A stretch of 47,854 nt of DNA from Sulfurimonas sp. MAG313 (GCF_029216045.1 NZ_JAEMVE010000018.1:1-47854); one strand, 5' to 3'. Shown: positions 25,478-33,730, counted from the stretch's first letter. Numbers and translations: made by a program. Notes: generated from the sequence alone by a model not told the origin.

Positions 25478-25960
25478 TCAGTGGAAAAAATACTTTTTTT
25501 GAGGAGAAAGTGAAACATTATCAAAATATATCTTTGATTTTAGTGTCTCGTCTTGTAGATAAAAAGAACTGTAGGTATACATATAGTTTTTTTCTAAAAG
25601 ACGACGCATTACGGCAATATTGTCTTTAAGAGTATGAGCTAAATTTACAGTAGCTTTGAGATGTCTTTGTGTAATGACCCCATGTATAACAGCAGAACCT
25701 TGGATGATTTTAAAGTGTAAAGAGTCTACCTCTCTTGTACAGGTTATATTTCCTTGGTCTTGCCCATGTTCATCATAAAAATGTAAAAATTTGAAATAAT
25801 ATTCATATCCTTGCACATAACGTTGCTCTAAAAAAGCTTTTTTCGAAGCCTGATAAAATTGGTCTTGTTTGGCTGTTTTTTTATAGGTAATAAAGCGTCC
25901 AAAATGATAAATCTCAGACGACTTCTTTGAAGCAAAAAAGCTTAAAAACCAAGAAAACAT
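25478..25960 (-). CDS. 5' part of a frameshifted unknown protein (YbjN-like domain)
   Basis: The 160-aa frame begins MFSWFLSFFASKKSSEIYHF. From about residue 75 it shows strands and helices (DSLHFKIIQGSAVIHGVITQ, ATVNLAHTLKDNIAVMRRLL, YTYSSFYLQDETLKSKIYFD) like the YbjN/secretion-chaperone-type domain that also seems to end the protease downstream. It stops abruptly (SPQKKYFFH) right after A7 (T7 on the plus strand, 25494-25500). One extra A would continue it as KVFFPLREIAI... into the 249-aa frame, giving one 441-aa protein. That is either a true pseudogene, a slippage site or a sequencing indel. It faces the haemoglobin gene across a 112-bp region with two palindromes. Confidence 0.55.
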   Translation of the reverse strand: MFSWFLSFFASKKSSEIYHFGRFITYKKTAKQDQFYQASKKAFLEQRYVQGYEYYFKFLHFYDEHGQDQGNITCTREVDSLHFKIIQGSAVIHGVITQRHLKATVNLAHTLKDNIAVMRRLLEKNYMYTYSSFYLQDETLKSKIYFDNVSLSPQKKYFFH

Positions 25961-25981
25961 AGCTTGCCTTATTTTTAATTA

Positions 25982-26020
25982 TTGTATCACAGATACAACT
26001 AAATTAGAAATAGAATTTCT
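25982..26020. promoter_or_regulatory. Two operator-like palindromes between haemoglobin gene and protease operon
   Basis: TTGTATC-ACA-GATACAA (25982-25998) and AGAAAT-AGA-ATTTCT (26006-26020) are perfect inverted repeats, each with a 3-base spacer, centred 23 bp apart in the divergent promoter region. The 17-bp size suits a dimeric regulator; the regulator is unknown. Confidence 0.45.
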
Positions 26021-26072
26021 GAGGTGTAATATAAGTAAAATTTAGATATTCTATAAGATAATAGGATAATGC

Positions 26073-26495
26073 ATGTCGCTTACGAAAGAAACGATTGCTA
26101 TGATTAAACAAAGTAGTGGCCTTATAGAACTAAATGCTAGTAAAATAAGTGAAAACATGTATACACTTTTATTTGATTTATATCCTCAACATATTGAGAT
26201 GTTTGATAATGCTCCTTCTAATCAACATGAATTATTAGCCGAAACTATTTCGCTTTATGCAGTGAATATAGACAATCTTGCCATCTTAAAACCTGTCTTA
26301 GAAAAGATTTCTAGAACGCATGAAAATATGGGTGTACAAGAAAAACATTACGCACATGTTCTTGAAGTGATGCTTTTAGCTTTTAAAAATGTATTAAAAG
26401 ATAAGGCCACTGTGCCATTATTAAAGGCATGGGAAGAAGCGATATTATTTGTTTCTTCTATTCTTATCAAAATGGAAAAAGAGCCTAAGAATTAA
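26073..26495 (+). CDS. Single-domain haemoglobin (flavohaemoglobin-like globin, Cgb type)
   Basis: The 140-aa protein covers one globin fold: IKQSSGLIELNASKISENMY (A/B helices), YPQHIEMFDNA (CD region), and ISRTHENMGVQEKHYAHVLE with the proximal haem ligand His83, then AWEEAILFVSSILIKME (H helix). This is the three-over-three type of bacterial haemoglobin without a reductase domain, as C. jejuni Cgb, which removes nitric oxide. The location beside the nitrate locus fits protection from reactive nitrogen. AGGA lies 7 bases before ATG. The 3' end overlaps the convergent PP2C-kinase gene by 11 bp. Confidence 0.9.
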   Translation: MSLTKETIAMIKQSSGLIELNASKISENMYTLLFDLYPQHIEMFDNAPSNQHELLAETISLYAVNIDNLAILKPVLEKISRTHENMGVQEKHYAHVLEVMLLAFKNVLKDKATVPLLKAWEEAILFVSSILIKMEKEPKN

Positions 26496-28131
26496 AATAG
26501 ATAAAACTTACTACATTAGTAACGAGCAAGATGAAAAAACCTACCTTGTAAAATAAAAGAGGCTCTCGTTCTATAAAAGAGGAATCTTTTCGATAATACG
26601 GCTTTACCTTTTCTGGAGACTTTAATGCATAAAAAAGTTCAGAATAATGGGCATATCGGTCTTCTTCCTTAGTCGCGATACAATGCATAATAATAGACTC
26701 AAACCAATCCGGAATATTTTTATTTAAGCTTGAGGCTAATTTAGCTTGTTTAAACACAGGTGTTTGAAAAGGTTCAATCTCACCATATGGAAATTTCCCA
26801 GTCAAGGCCCAATATAAGGTAACTCCAATAGAAAATATTTCTGTGGTTTCGTTAATAGCTGAACCTAAAAACCTCTCAGGTGCAAGGTAAGAGGGCGTTC
26901 CTGCTCTTGAGTTTACTTCAAAGACTTCAACCACAGAGCCAAAATCAACCATTTTAAAATTAACACCAACCTCACCTTCTTTGTTGTAAACAATAATATT
27001 TTCAGGTTTAATATCTCCATGAACAAGACCTAGATGCAAAAGGTGTGCTTCGGCCTTATGTAAAAACTTTGCAAGAGCAATGGCGGAATCAATGGTTATA
27101 GGACTGTTCTTGAGATATTCAGTAAGGTTAATACCTTCAATAAGTTCCATTAAATAATATCTAGCAGAACGGTCTTCAGGAACCCATGCATCACCAAAGG
27201 CCTTATGTGAAACTTGTTTTGCGTACCAGGCCTCTTTAACAAAGGCTTCTAAGGCAACAGGGTCTTCCTTAGCTATGGCCATTGGAAATTTCATTACAAA
27301 GATTTTATTGTCTTTGGAAACCTTCCAAATACGTCCATGTTCCATCATAGAACTCACTAACTCATATCCATCAAAGGTATCTCCTACCTTAAGCGTTTGA
27401 GGTATGTCTAGGTCAAGGTTTTTAATCGCGTGTATCTCATCAAGTTCTTCAACCCTAAAGATTTGCATGGAAATATCATCTCTTTCATGATCTTTATGCC
27501 CCTTCGCCGCGCTTTGTATAATGAGTTTAGCCCCGAGCCCTTTTACCACTTCTTCTTCTATGTCCTCGTTGGACATTAACGCCGTTAAACCATCACTACA
27601 TAAGACGATGGTGTCACCTTTTTCAATGTTTATGGAACTAATGACAGGCTCAACATGATCAGATAAACCACAGGCTTGAGTAAGTACATGAGAAAGATTA
27701 TCTTCATCCATTATGTGATCTTGTGAAAGTTGGCGCATAGTTTTGTTTTTATCAATTAGATAAATACGTGAGTCACCAAGATTCATCGTATATAAGGTGT
27801 CTCCTTCAATAATAGCCACACAAAGAGTCGTTAAAAGTTCAATTTGTTCATACTGAGTCATAGACTCTTTAAAAAGAAGACGATTTATGTGTTGAGTAAA
27901 GAGGGTAAGACATTGGGTAATATCCCAGTTTTTAGGGCGGGTTTTAAAATGGCTTATAAAAAATTTAACACTTTGCCTCGCGGCAGCTCCACCTTTTCTA
28001 GCAGACCCTACACCATCGCAAAGAACAGCAACAAGAAGCTTATTTTCTAAGACAGCATAGTCACAAGCGTCATCGCCTTTAATACCTTCTGCCTTAGGTA
28101 AAATATATTGAGTAGATTGAAGTTTTAGCAT
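26485..28131 (-). CDS. Bifunctional PP2C-type phosphatase / Ser-Thr protein kinase, membrane-anchored
   Basis: Residues ~8-228 are a PP2C phosphatase: LLVAVLCDGVGSARKGGAAA (metal Asp39), MNLGDSRIYL, VLCSDGLTALM, ERDDISMQIF (metal Asp). Residues ~255-515 are a kinase: lysine in FVMKFPM (281), HGDIKPENIIV (371-381), DFG (396-398), TPSYLAPERF. The glycine loop is degenerate (VSSMMEHGRIWKV), with one of the usual three glycines. A C-terminal membrane helix (VGFFILLVTNVVSFIYF) anchors it. Genes of this architecture lie next to nitrate transporter and assimilatory reductase genes in pseudomonads and other marine proteobacteria (recalled, e.g. PA1782); here it is 20 bp after the transporter. It probably tunes transport or reductase activity; the substrate is unknown. 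Confidence 0.92.
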   Translation of the reverse strand: MLKLQSTQYILPKAEGIKGDDACDYAVLENKLLVAVLCDGVGSARKGGAAARQSVKFFISHFKTRPKNWDITQCLTLFTQHINRLLFKESMTQYEQIELLTTLCVAIIEGDTLYTMNLGDSRIYLIDKNKTMRQLSQDHIMDEDNLSHVLTQACGLSDHVEPVISSINIEKGDTIVLCSDGLTALMSNEDIEEEVVKGLGAKLIIQSAAKGHKDHERDDISMQIFRVEELDEIHAIKNLDLDIPQTLKVGDTFDGYELVSSMMEHGRIWKVSKDNKIFVMKFPMAIAKEDPVALEAFVKEAWYAKQVSHKAFGDAWVPEDRSARYYLMELIEGINLTEYLKNSPITIDSAIALAKFLHKAEAHLLHLGLVHGDIKPENIIVYNKEGEVGVNFKMVDFGSVVEVFEVNSRAGTPSYLAPERFLGSAINETTEIFSIGVTLYWALTGKFPYGEIEPFQTPVFKQAKLASSLNKNIPDWFESIIMHCIATKEEDRYAHYSELFYALKSPEKVKPYYRKDSSFIEREPLLFYKVGFFILLVTNVVSFIYFNS

Positions 28132-28151
28132 AATGTGCCTTTGTTAAGTTT

Positions 28152-29432
28152 TTAAATTCTACCACCAGAAGTTGCGCCCCAAGTAGTTCTCCAACGTGTC
28201 TTAACCATAGAAATACCTGCTATCGCAATAAGCGTTACTCCAGCAAATATTAAAAATCCTGCGGAGTAGCCATCAAATGTTGCTTTTGACCAACCAAGGG
28301 TTTTAATAAGCGCAGTTCCACCAAGTCCCCCAGCGGCTCCAATAATACCTACCATTACTCCAATGTCTTTAGCAAAACGCTGAGGTACGAGTTGAAAAAC
28401 GGCTCCATTGGCCATACCTAAGTTTGCCATAGTGATAAAAAACACTAAAATAACAAGAAGAAAAGGAAGGGTAAGGGTTGCATTTAAAACCGTCATAACA
28501 ACGACAATACTAAAAAATATATATAATGATTTAACCCCACCCATTTTATCTGCAATAGCTCCACCAATTGGGCGAAGAATAGTCCCTGCAAAAATACAAA
28601 GTGCTCCAAAGTATCCCGCGATTACCTTGATGTTTTCTTCCGCTAACCAAGATAAGCCAAGTTCAGCCATTTCAGTCGGATACGTGTCCATCAAGTAAAG
28701 TTTTAAAAATACACCAAAGCCAACAAAGCCACCAAACGAGATGGCATAAAAAAGATTAAACCACCAGGTATCTTTGTCTTTAAGAAGTTTCATATAATCT
28801 TTTAATTTTTTAGGATTAACCTTATATACATTTGAAGGAGCATCTTGCGCCATAAAGACATAGGTGAAAAACAAAATCGTAGCTAAACCTGCTTCAAGTA
28901 AAAAAACACTTTGCCATCCATAGAGTTCAGCGATTTTAGGGGCAAAGATAAAGCCCATAACCACACCAAAGTTAGCAGACCCTGCTATACCAAGAACAAG
29001 ACCTTGAAGTTTTGGTGGATACCATTGACCTGCTTGAGGTAAGGCAACCGCGAAAGATGCTCCTGCAAAACCAAGTAGAATAGAAATACCTAAGAGCTGA
29101 TTATAAGTGATGCCTTCTCCTAAAAAGTAGGTGAAAACAAGAGCAAAAATAACAAGAAGTTGAGAAACAAGGGCTGTTTTTTTAGCACCAAACTTATCCA
29201 CACTAAAACCAAGAACAATTCTAAGTAATGCACCTGAAAGTATAGGTAAAGAAAGAAGGGTCGCCTTGTCATTTGAAGACATAATAAAACCATTGGCTGC
29301 AAAAGATTCAACAATTTCTGTAGATAAAGGCCCTAATATAGTCCAAATCATAAAACTCAAATCAAAATAAAAAAAAGCAGCTAGAAGTGTAGGCCAATGA
29401 CCTTCTTCTTTAATCGCTTGTAGTCTTGCCAT
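28152..29432 (-). CDS. narK: Nitrate/nitrite transporter (MFS, NarK/NasA family)
   Basis: This inner-membrane major-facilitator protein of 426 aa has about 12 helices. Family marks are EEGHWPTLLAAFFYFDLSFM and WTILGPLSTEI at the N-terminus, LSGALLRIVLGFSVDKFGAK (substrate-binding Arg in helix 2), GIAGSANFGVVMGFIFAP (nitrate signature 1 region) and GIIGAAGGLGGTAL (signature 2). The start is set at 29432: GGAGA stands 5-6 bases before this ATG, while the earlier in-frame ATG at 29444 has none. The PP2C-kinase gene follows by 20 bp, and the nitrate reductase is divergent, so it most likely imports nitrate for assimilation. Two TATAAT boxes and a palindrome lie upstream. Confidence 0.92.
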   Translation of the reverse strand: MARLQAIKEEGHWPTLLAAFFYFDLSFMIWTILGPLSTEIVESFAANGFIMSSNDKATLLSLPILSGALLRIVLGFSVDKFGAKKTALVSQLLVIFALVFTYFLGEGITYNQLLGISILLGFAGASFAVALPQAGQWYPPKLQGLVLGIAGSANFGVVMGFIFAPKIAELYGWQSVFLLEAGLATILFFTYVFMAQDAPSNVYKVNPKKLKDYMKLLKDKDTWWFNLFYAISFGGFVGFGVFLKLYLMDTYPTEMAELGLSWLAEENIKVIAGYFGALCIFAGTILRPIGGAIADKMGGVKSLYIFFSIVVVMTVLNATLTLPFLLVILVFFITMANLGMANGAVFQLVPQRFAKDIGVMVGIIGAAGGLGGTALIKTLGWSKATFDGYSAGFLIFAGVTLIAIAGISMVKTRWRTTWGATSGGRI

Positions 29433-29813
29433 TAAAATCTCCATATAAAAATAGTTTATATGAGATTATAGACTAATATTTATTATAAGTGTAACTGTGT
29501 TTGATTAAAAAGTAATCAGATAGGTAAAATCATGCTTTCAGTACCTTCTTTAGAGTTGTCTTTTTAAAGGCATCGGCTATTATGATTAAAATATAATCAT
29601 AGTTTCTAAATATTCTCTTTTCTATGACTTGCGTAAAATTGGTATTGTTTTGTGAAATAATTCACTATATATCAACTGTACAAATAAAATATATAAAATA
29701 ATACAATAGTATCGTGTGATATACAAAAAATATGCTTAAAAAATAAGCATGTTGAAATTCATCTTTTATTACCTTTGCGATACAATACTACTTACATAGT
29801 AGAAGGATTAGGT
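29433..29813. promoter_or_regulatory. Divergent control region of the nitrate locus with three matching palindromes
   Basis: This 381-bp gap holds no gene. It carries three inverted repeats of the form TGMTTA-N5-TAAKCA: P1 29502-29518 (spacer AAAAG), P2 29583-29599 (spacer AAATA, arms extended to 8 bp, 29581-29601), and P3 29733-29749 (spacer AAAAA, arms extended to 7 bp). Leftward -10 boxes TATAAT are at 29465-29470 and 29482-29487 (complement). A rightward -10 TACAAT is at 29781-29786. P1's centre (29510) is 40 bp from the first base of the 29470 box, and P3's centre (29741) is 40 bp from 29781. Predicted starts therefore put each dyad near -52. No good -35 hexamers are seen, which suggests activator-dependent promoters. 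Confidence 0.7.
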
Positions 29814-31379
29814 TTGAACGAATCAACACCATTAGAAAATTTTATAAATTATAAGGCTGACACGGGGATGCAGTGTGGGAATTATAGTATCGACCTACCT
29901 GAACTTCAAGACGATGAAAACTATAGATTTCATTTTGATGCAACGGCCTGTGTAGGATGTCGTTGTTGTGAGGTGGCGTGTAATGAACAAAACAATAACC
30001 CTGCGGATATCAAGTGGAGACGTGTAGGTGAGAGTGAAGGGGGAGTTTTTCCTGATGTCACTCAACTTTTTAATTCTATGGCCTGTAATCATTGTATAGA
30101 CCCTGCCTGTCTTATAGGTTGTCCTACCAATTCGTATATTAAAATTGAAGAAACGGGAATTGTTATACATGATGATCCTTCTTGTATAGGTTGTCAATAC
30201 TGTACATGGAACTGCCCTTATGGCGTTCCTACCTTTCATGAAGAACGCTCTATTGTCACAAAATGTCATATGTGTCATGAGCGCCTTGATGTAGGACAAT
30301 CACCTGCTTGTGTTCAAGCCTGTCCTTCAGGTGCTATTGAAATTGAAGTCTTTAAGCCTAAACAGTGGTTAGCAGAAGAGATAGACGAAAAAGGAAATAT
30401 GCCTCATTTAGTGGACGCGAGAGTCACCAACTCAACTACACGTTACACCCTTCCTGAAAATATGCCAGAATTAACCCCAGCAGATGATTATCATCTTAAA
30501 CCTTCTCATTCAGAATTACCTCTAGTTTTTATGACGGTATTAACGCAGGTTTCTTTAGGGGCATTTTTAGCCTTGTTCTTAGGAGATTTACTTTCTTTTA
30601 GTGGTAAGACCTCACCTTCTTGGATAATGGCTCTTCTTGTAATGCTTCCTGCAGCCATTGGTCTTCCTCTTTCTGCCTTGCATCTAGGTCGACCCTTAAA
30701 AGCACTTACGGCGATGATTAATATAAAAACATCTTGGCTAAGTCGAGAAGCCTTAGCTCTTGGTCTATTTACGGGTTTTATGTCTATTAATGTACTTTTA
30801 TACTTCTTAGAAGTGAATGCTTATCTTAGAATCTTTGTAGAAGCTGTAACGCTTGGATTAGGTGCCTTTGGTATATACGCGCAGGGTATGATTTATCAAA
30901 TTGTAGCCAGACCTTCATGGAACCGTGTTACAACGATATTCAAGTTTTTTGGGGTGGGATACATTGGGATGTTTTTAGTAGCTTTTGCTTTGTTAGTGCA
31001 AGGAGAGGTCCAAGCGGCTTCACCTTTATTAACCTTAGCCCTTCTTTTAGCCTTAGCTCAAGCCTTTTTTAGCTACGAAGATAAACGGTCTTTGCATACC
31101 GCGTCTGAGTATGAGTCTGAACTACAAAAGACCTCAAAACTTTATGAGACCTTCTTTATACTTCATCAAAGAGTACGATTAGGAAGCTTTATCTTAGGCT
31201 CACTGATACTGCCAATTTTAGTAACGGTGATTATTGACAGTTCTTTAGCTCCTTTAGTCTTAGGATTTGCTCTAATTTTCATGAGTATATCTGAGTTAAT
31301 GGACAGGTTTTTATTTTACACAACAGTGGTTCCTCTAAATATGGCAGGTGGATTTTTTGTTGGAAAGCAGAGACCCTAA
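29814..31379 (+). CDS. Fe-S electron-transfer protein fused to DmsC-type quinol-oxidising membrane anchor
   Basis: The start is TTG 29814 with GAAGGA 6 bases upstream; an earlier in-frame TTG (29775) lies inside the predicted promoter. Residues ~40-180 are a DmsB/NrfC-like ferredoxin with four cysteine groups (CVGCRCCEVAC, CNHCIDPACLIGC, CIGCQYCTWNC, CHMCHE...CVQAC), enough for four [4Fe-4S] clusters. Residues ~235-515 are a DmsC-like anchor with about eight helices (LPLVFMTVLTQVSLGAFLAL, ALHLGRPLKAL, SWLSREALALG). In dimethyl sulfoxide reductases DmsB and DmsC are separate; here they are one protein. It would pass electrons from menaquinol to the cytoplasmic reductase encoded 44 bp downstream. 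521 aa. Confidence 0.9.
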   Translation: MNESTPLENFINYKADTGMQCGNYSIDLPELQDDENYRFHFDATACVGCRCCEVACNEQNNNPADIKWRRVGESEGGVFPDVTQLFNSMACNHCIDPACLIGCPTNSYIKIEETGIVIHDDPSCIGCQYCTWNCPYGVPTFHEERSIVTKCHMCHERLDVGQSPACVQACPSGAIEIEVFKPKQWLAEEIDEKGNMPHLVDARVTNSTTRYTLPENMPELTPADDYHLKPSHSELPLVFMTVLTQVSLGAFLALFLGDLLSFSGKTSPSWIMALLVMLPAAIGLPLSALHLGRPLKALTAMINIKTSWLSREALALGLFTGFMSINVLLYFLEVNAYLRIFVEAVTLGLGAFGIYAQGMIYQIVARPSWNRVTTIFKFFGVGYIGMFLVAFALLVQGEVQAASPLLTLALLLALAQAFFSYEDKRSLHTASEYESELQKTSKLYETFFILHQRVRLGSFILGSLILPILVTVIIDSSLAPLVLGFALIFMSISELMDRFLFYTTVVPLNMAGGFFVGKQRP

Positions 31380-31423
31380 TGAGATTTGTTGGTAGATGCA
31401 TAATAGGAAATGGTGAATAAATT

Positions 31424-33712
31424 ATGGTAGATAAATTAAAAAACTTTTTAGGTCTAGATATAAAAGAAGAAAAGTATAAACTCTCAGATGATGCTATGTT
31501 TGGTCGCATTTCGGATGCAAAGAAACCAGACAAATGGGTTCTTTCTACCTGTGGTTATTGTGGTGTTGGATGTGGTTTATATATTGGTGTAAAAGATGGA
31601 AAGGCTGTGTATACAAAGGGAAATCCTAAACATGATGTAAACATCGGAACCCTTTGCCCTAAAGGTTTAGCTGAACATCAAATGATTAATGCAGACAACC
31701 GTGTTTTATCTCCTTTGATTAAAGAAAATGGAAAACATGAGAAAAGCACGTGGGAACAGGCCTACCGTAAGGTAAGTAATGAGTTTAAACGTATTAGTAA
31801 AGAACACGGGTCTAAGGCGATTGGCGTACTCTCAACAGGACAACTTTTAACAGAAGAATTTTACGCTCTAGGAAAGTTTGTACAACTGGGTCTTCAAACC
31901 AATAATTATGATGGAAACACCACCCTTTGTATGGCCTCTGCTGTTATGGGATATAAACAGTCCTTAGGCTCAGATGGACCAGTGGGGTGTTATGAAGACT
32001 TTGAAGAAGCGGATGTTATTACTCTTATAGGCGCAAATATCTCAGATAATCATCCTATTTTAAAACTTCATTTAGCAAAAAATAAAAAGAAGCCTCGTAT
32101 TATTGTTATAGACCCTCGTTTTTCTAAAACAGCTCAAATGGCAGATCTATTTGTTCCTATTAAACCTAGAACCGACCTTGCTTTAATTAATGGAATTTGT
32201 CATATTATCTTAGATCAAGGCTGGGAAAACACTCAGTATATTTCTGAAAATACAAATGGCTTTGGGGCCTTAAAAAAACATCTTCAAGATTACCCTCCTC
32301 AAGAAGTCTCAAGTATTACAGGTATAGATGTCAAAGTGCTTTATGATATTGCCCGTTCCATCGCAGGAGCAAAGGCCGCTTTAACGGCTTGGACTATGGG
32401 GGTGAATCAATCGTATATGGGTACAGATACCGTGTCTGCTATTAATAACTTACATCTTATCACCGGTCAAATTGGTCGTCCTGGCGCCGCGCCTTTTTCC
32501 ATTACAGGTCAATGTAATGCAATGGGAACAAGAGAAACAGGCTTTACCTCGTCTCTTCCTGGGTATAGAAATTTTGGAGATGAAAAAGCGGCTAAAGAAT
32601 ATGCAGATATTGCAAGAATTCCTGTGCAATGGGTTCCAACGGAACGTGGTTATAAATATGCAGAGATTATAGACGCGATTGATAGGGGTGAGATTAAGGC
32701 CTTATGGATAGTTGCAACGAACCCACTTGTAAGTTTTGTTAATCAGAAAAAACTACGCTCCGCACTTAAGAAGCTAGATTTACTTGTGGTTCAAGACGCC
32801 TTTTATTCCGATACTGCTGAGATAGCTGATGTGGTGTTTGCAGCAGGTACTTGGGGTGAAAAGGAGGGTGTATATACGAACTCTGAACGTCGATGTAATA
32901 AAGCAAATAAGGCAGTTGAACCAGCAGGTGATTCAAAAAGTGATTTTGATATTATTTTAGAGCTTTCAGGATATTTCCAAAATATCAGAGAAAACCTCTT
33001 TCCTAGGTGGACGAAGCCTGAAGATGCTTTTAATGAATGGAAGAAAGTATCTAAGGGGCAATTATGTGACTATTCAGGTATCACGTATGCTATGTTAGAA
33101 GAAAAAGGTGGGGTGCAGTGGCCTTGTAATGAACAAAACCCTGAAGGAAGTCCTAGACTCTATACCAAAGATATCGCCTTTAGAACAAAGAATGCGAAGG
33201 CAAACTTGCTTTCTTTAGAATGGGTTCCTATGCAAGAATCCTTAAGTAAAGACTTCCCAGTTACTTTAAATACAGGCCGAACAGTAGAGCAATGGCACAC
33301 CCGCACAAAAACAAAAACGATAGAAATATTAAACGACTTAGCTCCAGAAGCCTGGGTAGATATAAACCCTGAAGATGCAAGACGACTTAAGGTAAGTTCA
33401 GGAGATAGACTGTCTTTGTCTTCAAGTAGAGGACGCATTGAAGATGTTATAGTAAGAGTAACTCAAACCGTAGCAGTAGGAAATGTTTTTGTACCCTTTC
33501 ATTTCAACGAACAACTCATAAATACTCTAACAGCGTCTGTGTTTTGTCCAAAATCAGGTGAGCCAAATTACAAACAAACCGCTATTCAACTACATTCACA
33601 AAAGGTTCCAGAAGGTTTAAGCCTAAGTGAAAAAGAAATATCAGGACTTCTAGAACACCAAAAAGTAGAACAAGAATTTTCTTTAAAGAGTTTAAATAAG
33701 GTGGAAGTCTAA
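31424..33712 (+). CDS. nasA: Molybdopterin nitrate reductase, assimilatory type
   Basis: The 762-aa catalytic subunit of the DMSO-reductase family has a bis-MGD cofactor and one [4Fe-4S] cluster: Cys43, Cys46, Cys50 and Cys78 in CGYCGVGCGLYIG...GTLCPKG. Further family sequences: LGLQTNNYDGNTTLCMASAV (Cys in the Mo-ligand region), GANISDNHPI, DPRFSKTA, GQCNAMGTRETG, GRTVEQWHTRTKTK, DARRLKVSSGDRL. It lacks a Tat signal, so it is cytoplasmic, unlike NapA. It lacks the C-terminal [2Fe-2S] domain of some Nas enzymes. Neighbours (transporter, quinol-linked Fe-S/anchor fusion, PP2C-kinase) support nitrate. Formate dehydrogenase is less likely because of gene context. No nitrite reductase is in view. 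Confidence 0.88.
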   Translation: MVDKLKNFLGLDIKEEKYKLSDDAMFGRISDAKKPDKWVLSTCGYCGVGCGLYIGVKDGKAVYTKGNPKHDVNIGTLCPKGLAEHQMINADNRVLSPLIKENGKHEKSTWEQAYRKVSNEFKRISKEHGSKAIGVLSTGQLLTEEFYALGKFVQLGLQTNNYDGNTTLCMASAVMGYKQSLGSDGPVGCYEDFEEADVITLIGANISDNHPILKLHLAKNKKKPRIIVIDPRFSKTAQMADLFVPIKPRTDLALINGICHIILDQGWENTQYISENTNGFGALKKHLQDYPPQEVSSITGIDVKVLYDIARSIAGAKAALTAWTMGVNQSYMGTDTVSAINNLHLITGQIGRPGAAPFSITGQCNAMGTRETGFTSSLPGYRNFGDEKAAKEYADIARIPVQWVPTERGYKYAEIIDAIDRGEIKALWIVATNPLVSFVNQKKLRSALKKLDLLVVQDAFYSDTAEIADVVFAAGTWGEKEGVYTNSERRCNKANKAVEPAGDSKSDFDIILELSGYFQNIRENLFPRWTKPEDAFNEWKKVSKGQLCDYSGITYAMLEEKGGVQWPCNEQNPEGSPRLYTKDIAFRTKNAKANLLSLEWVPMQESLSKDFPVTLNTGRTVEQWHTRTKTKTIEILNDLAPEAWVDINPEDARRLKVSSGDRLSLSSSRGRIEDVIVRVTQTVAVGNVFVPFHFNEQLINTLTASVFCPKSGEPNYKQTAIQLHSQKVPEGLSLSEKEISGLLEHQKVEQEFSLKSLNKVEV

Positions 33713-33713
33713 G

Positions 33714-33730
33714 CTAGATAATTTATCTAG
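33714..33730. terminator. Short palindrome after the nitrate reductase gene
   Basis: CTAGATAATTTATCTAG (8-bp arms around one T; as a hairpin 6-bp arms with AATTT loop) begins one base after the stop. It has no following T-run, so intrinsic terminator function is doubtful; it may be a pausing or processing site. Confidence 0.3.

Noticed and set aside
31424-33712. Periplasmic nitrate reductase NapA or formate dehydrogenase
   Set aside because: No Tat signal and no napB/G/H or fdh neighbours; transporter and PP2C-kinase context fits assimilation.
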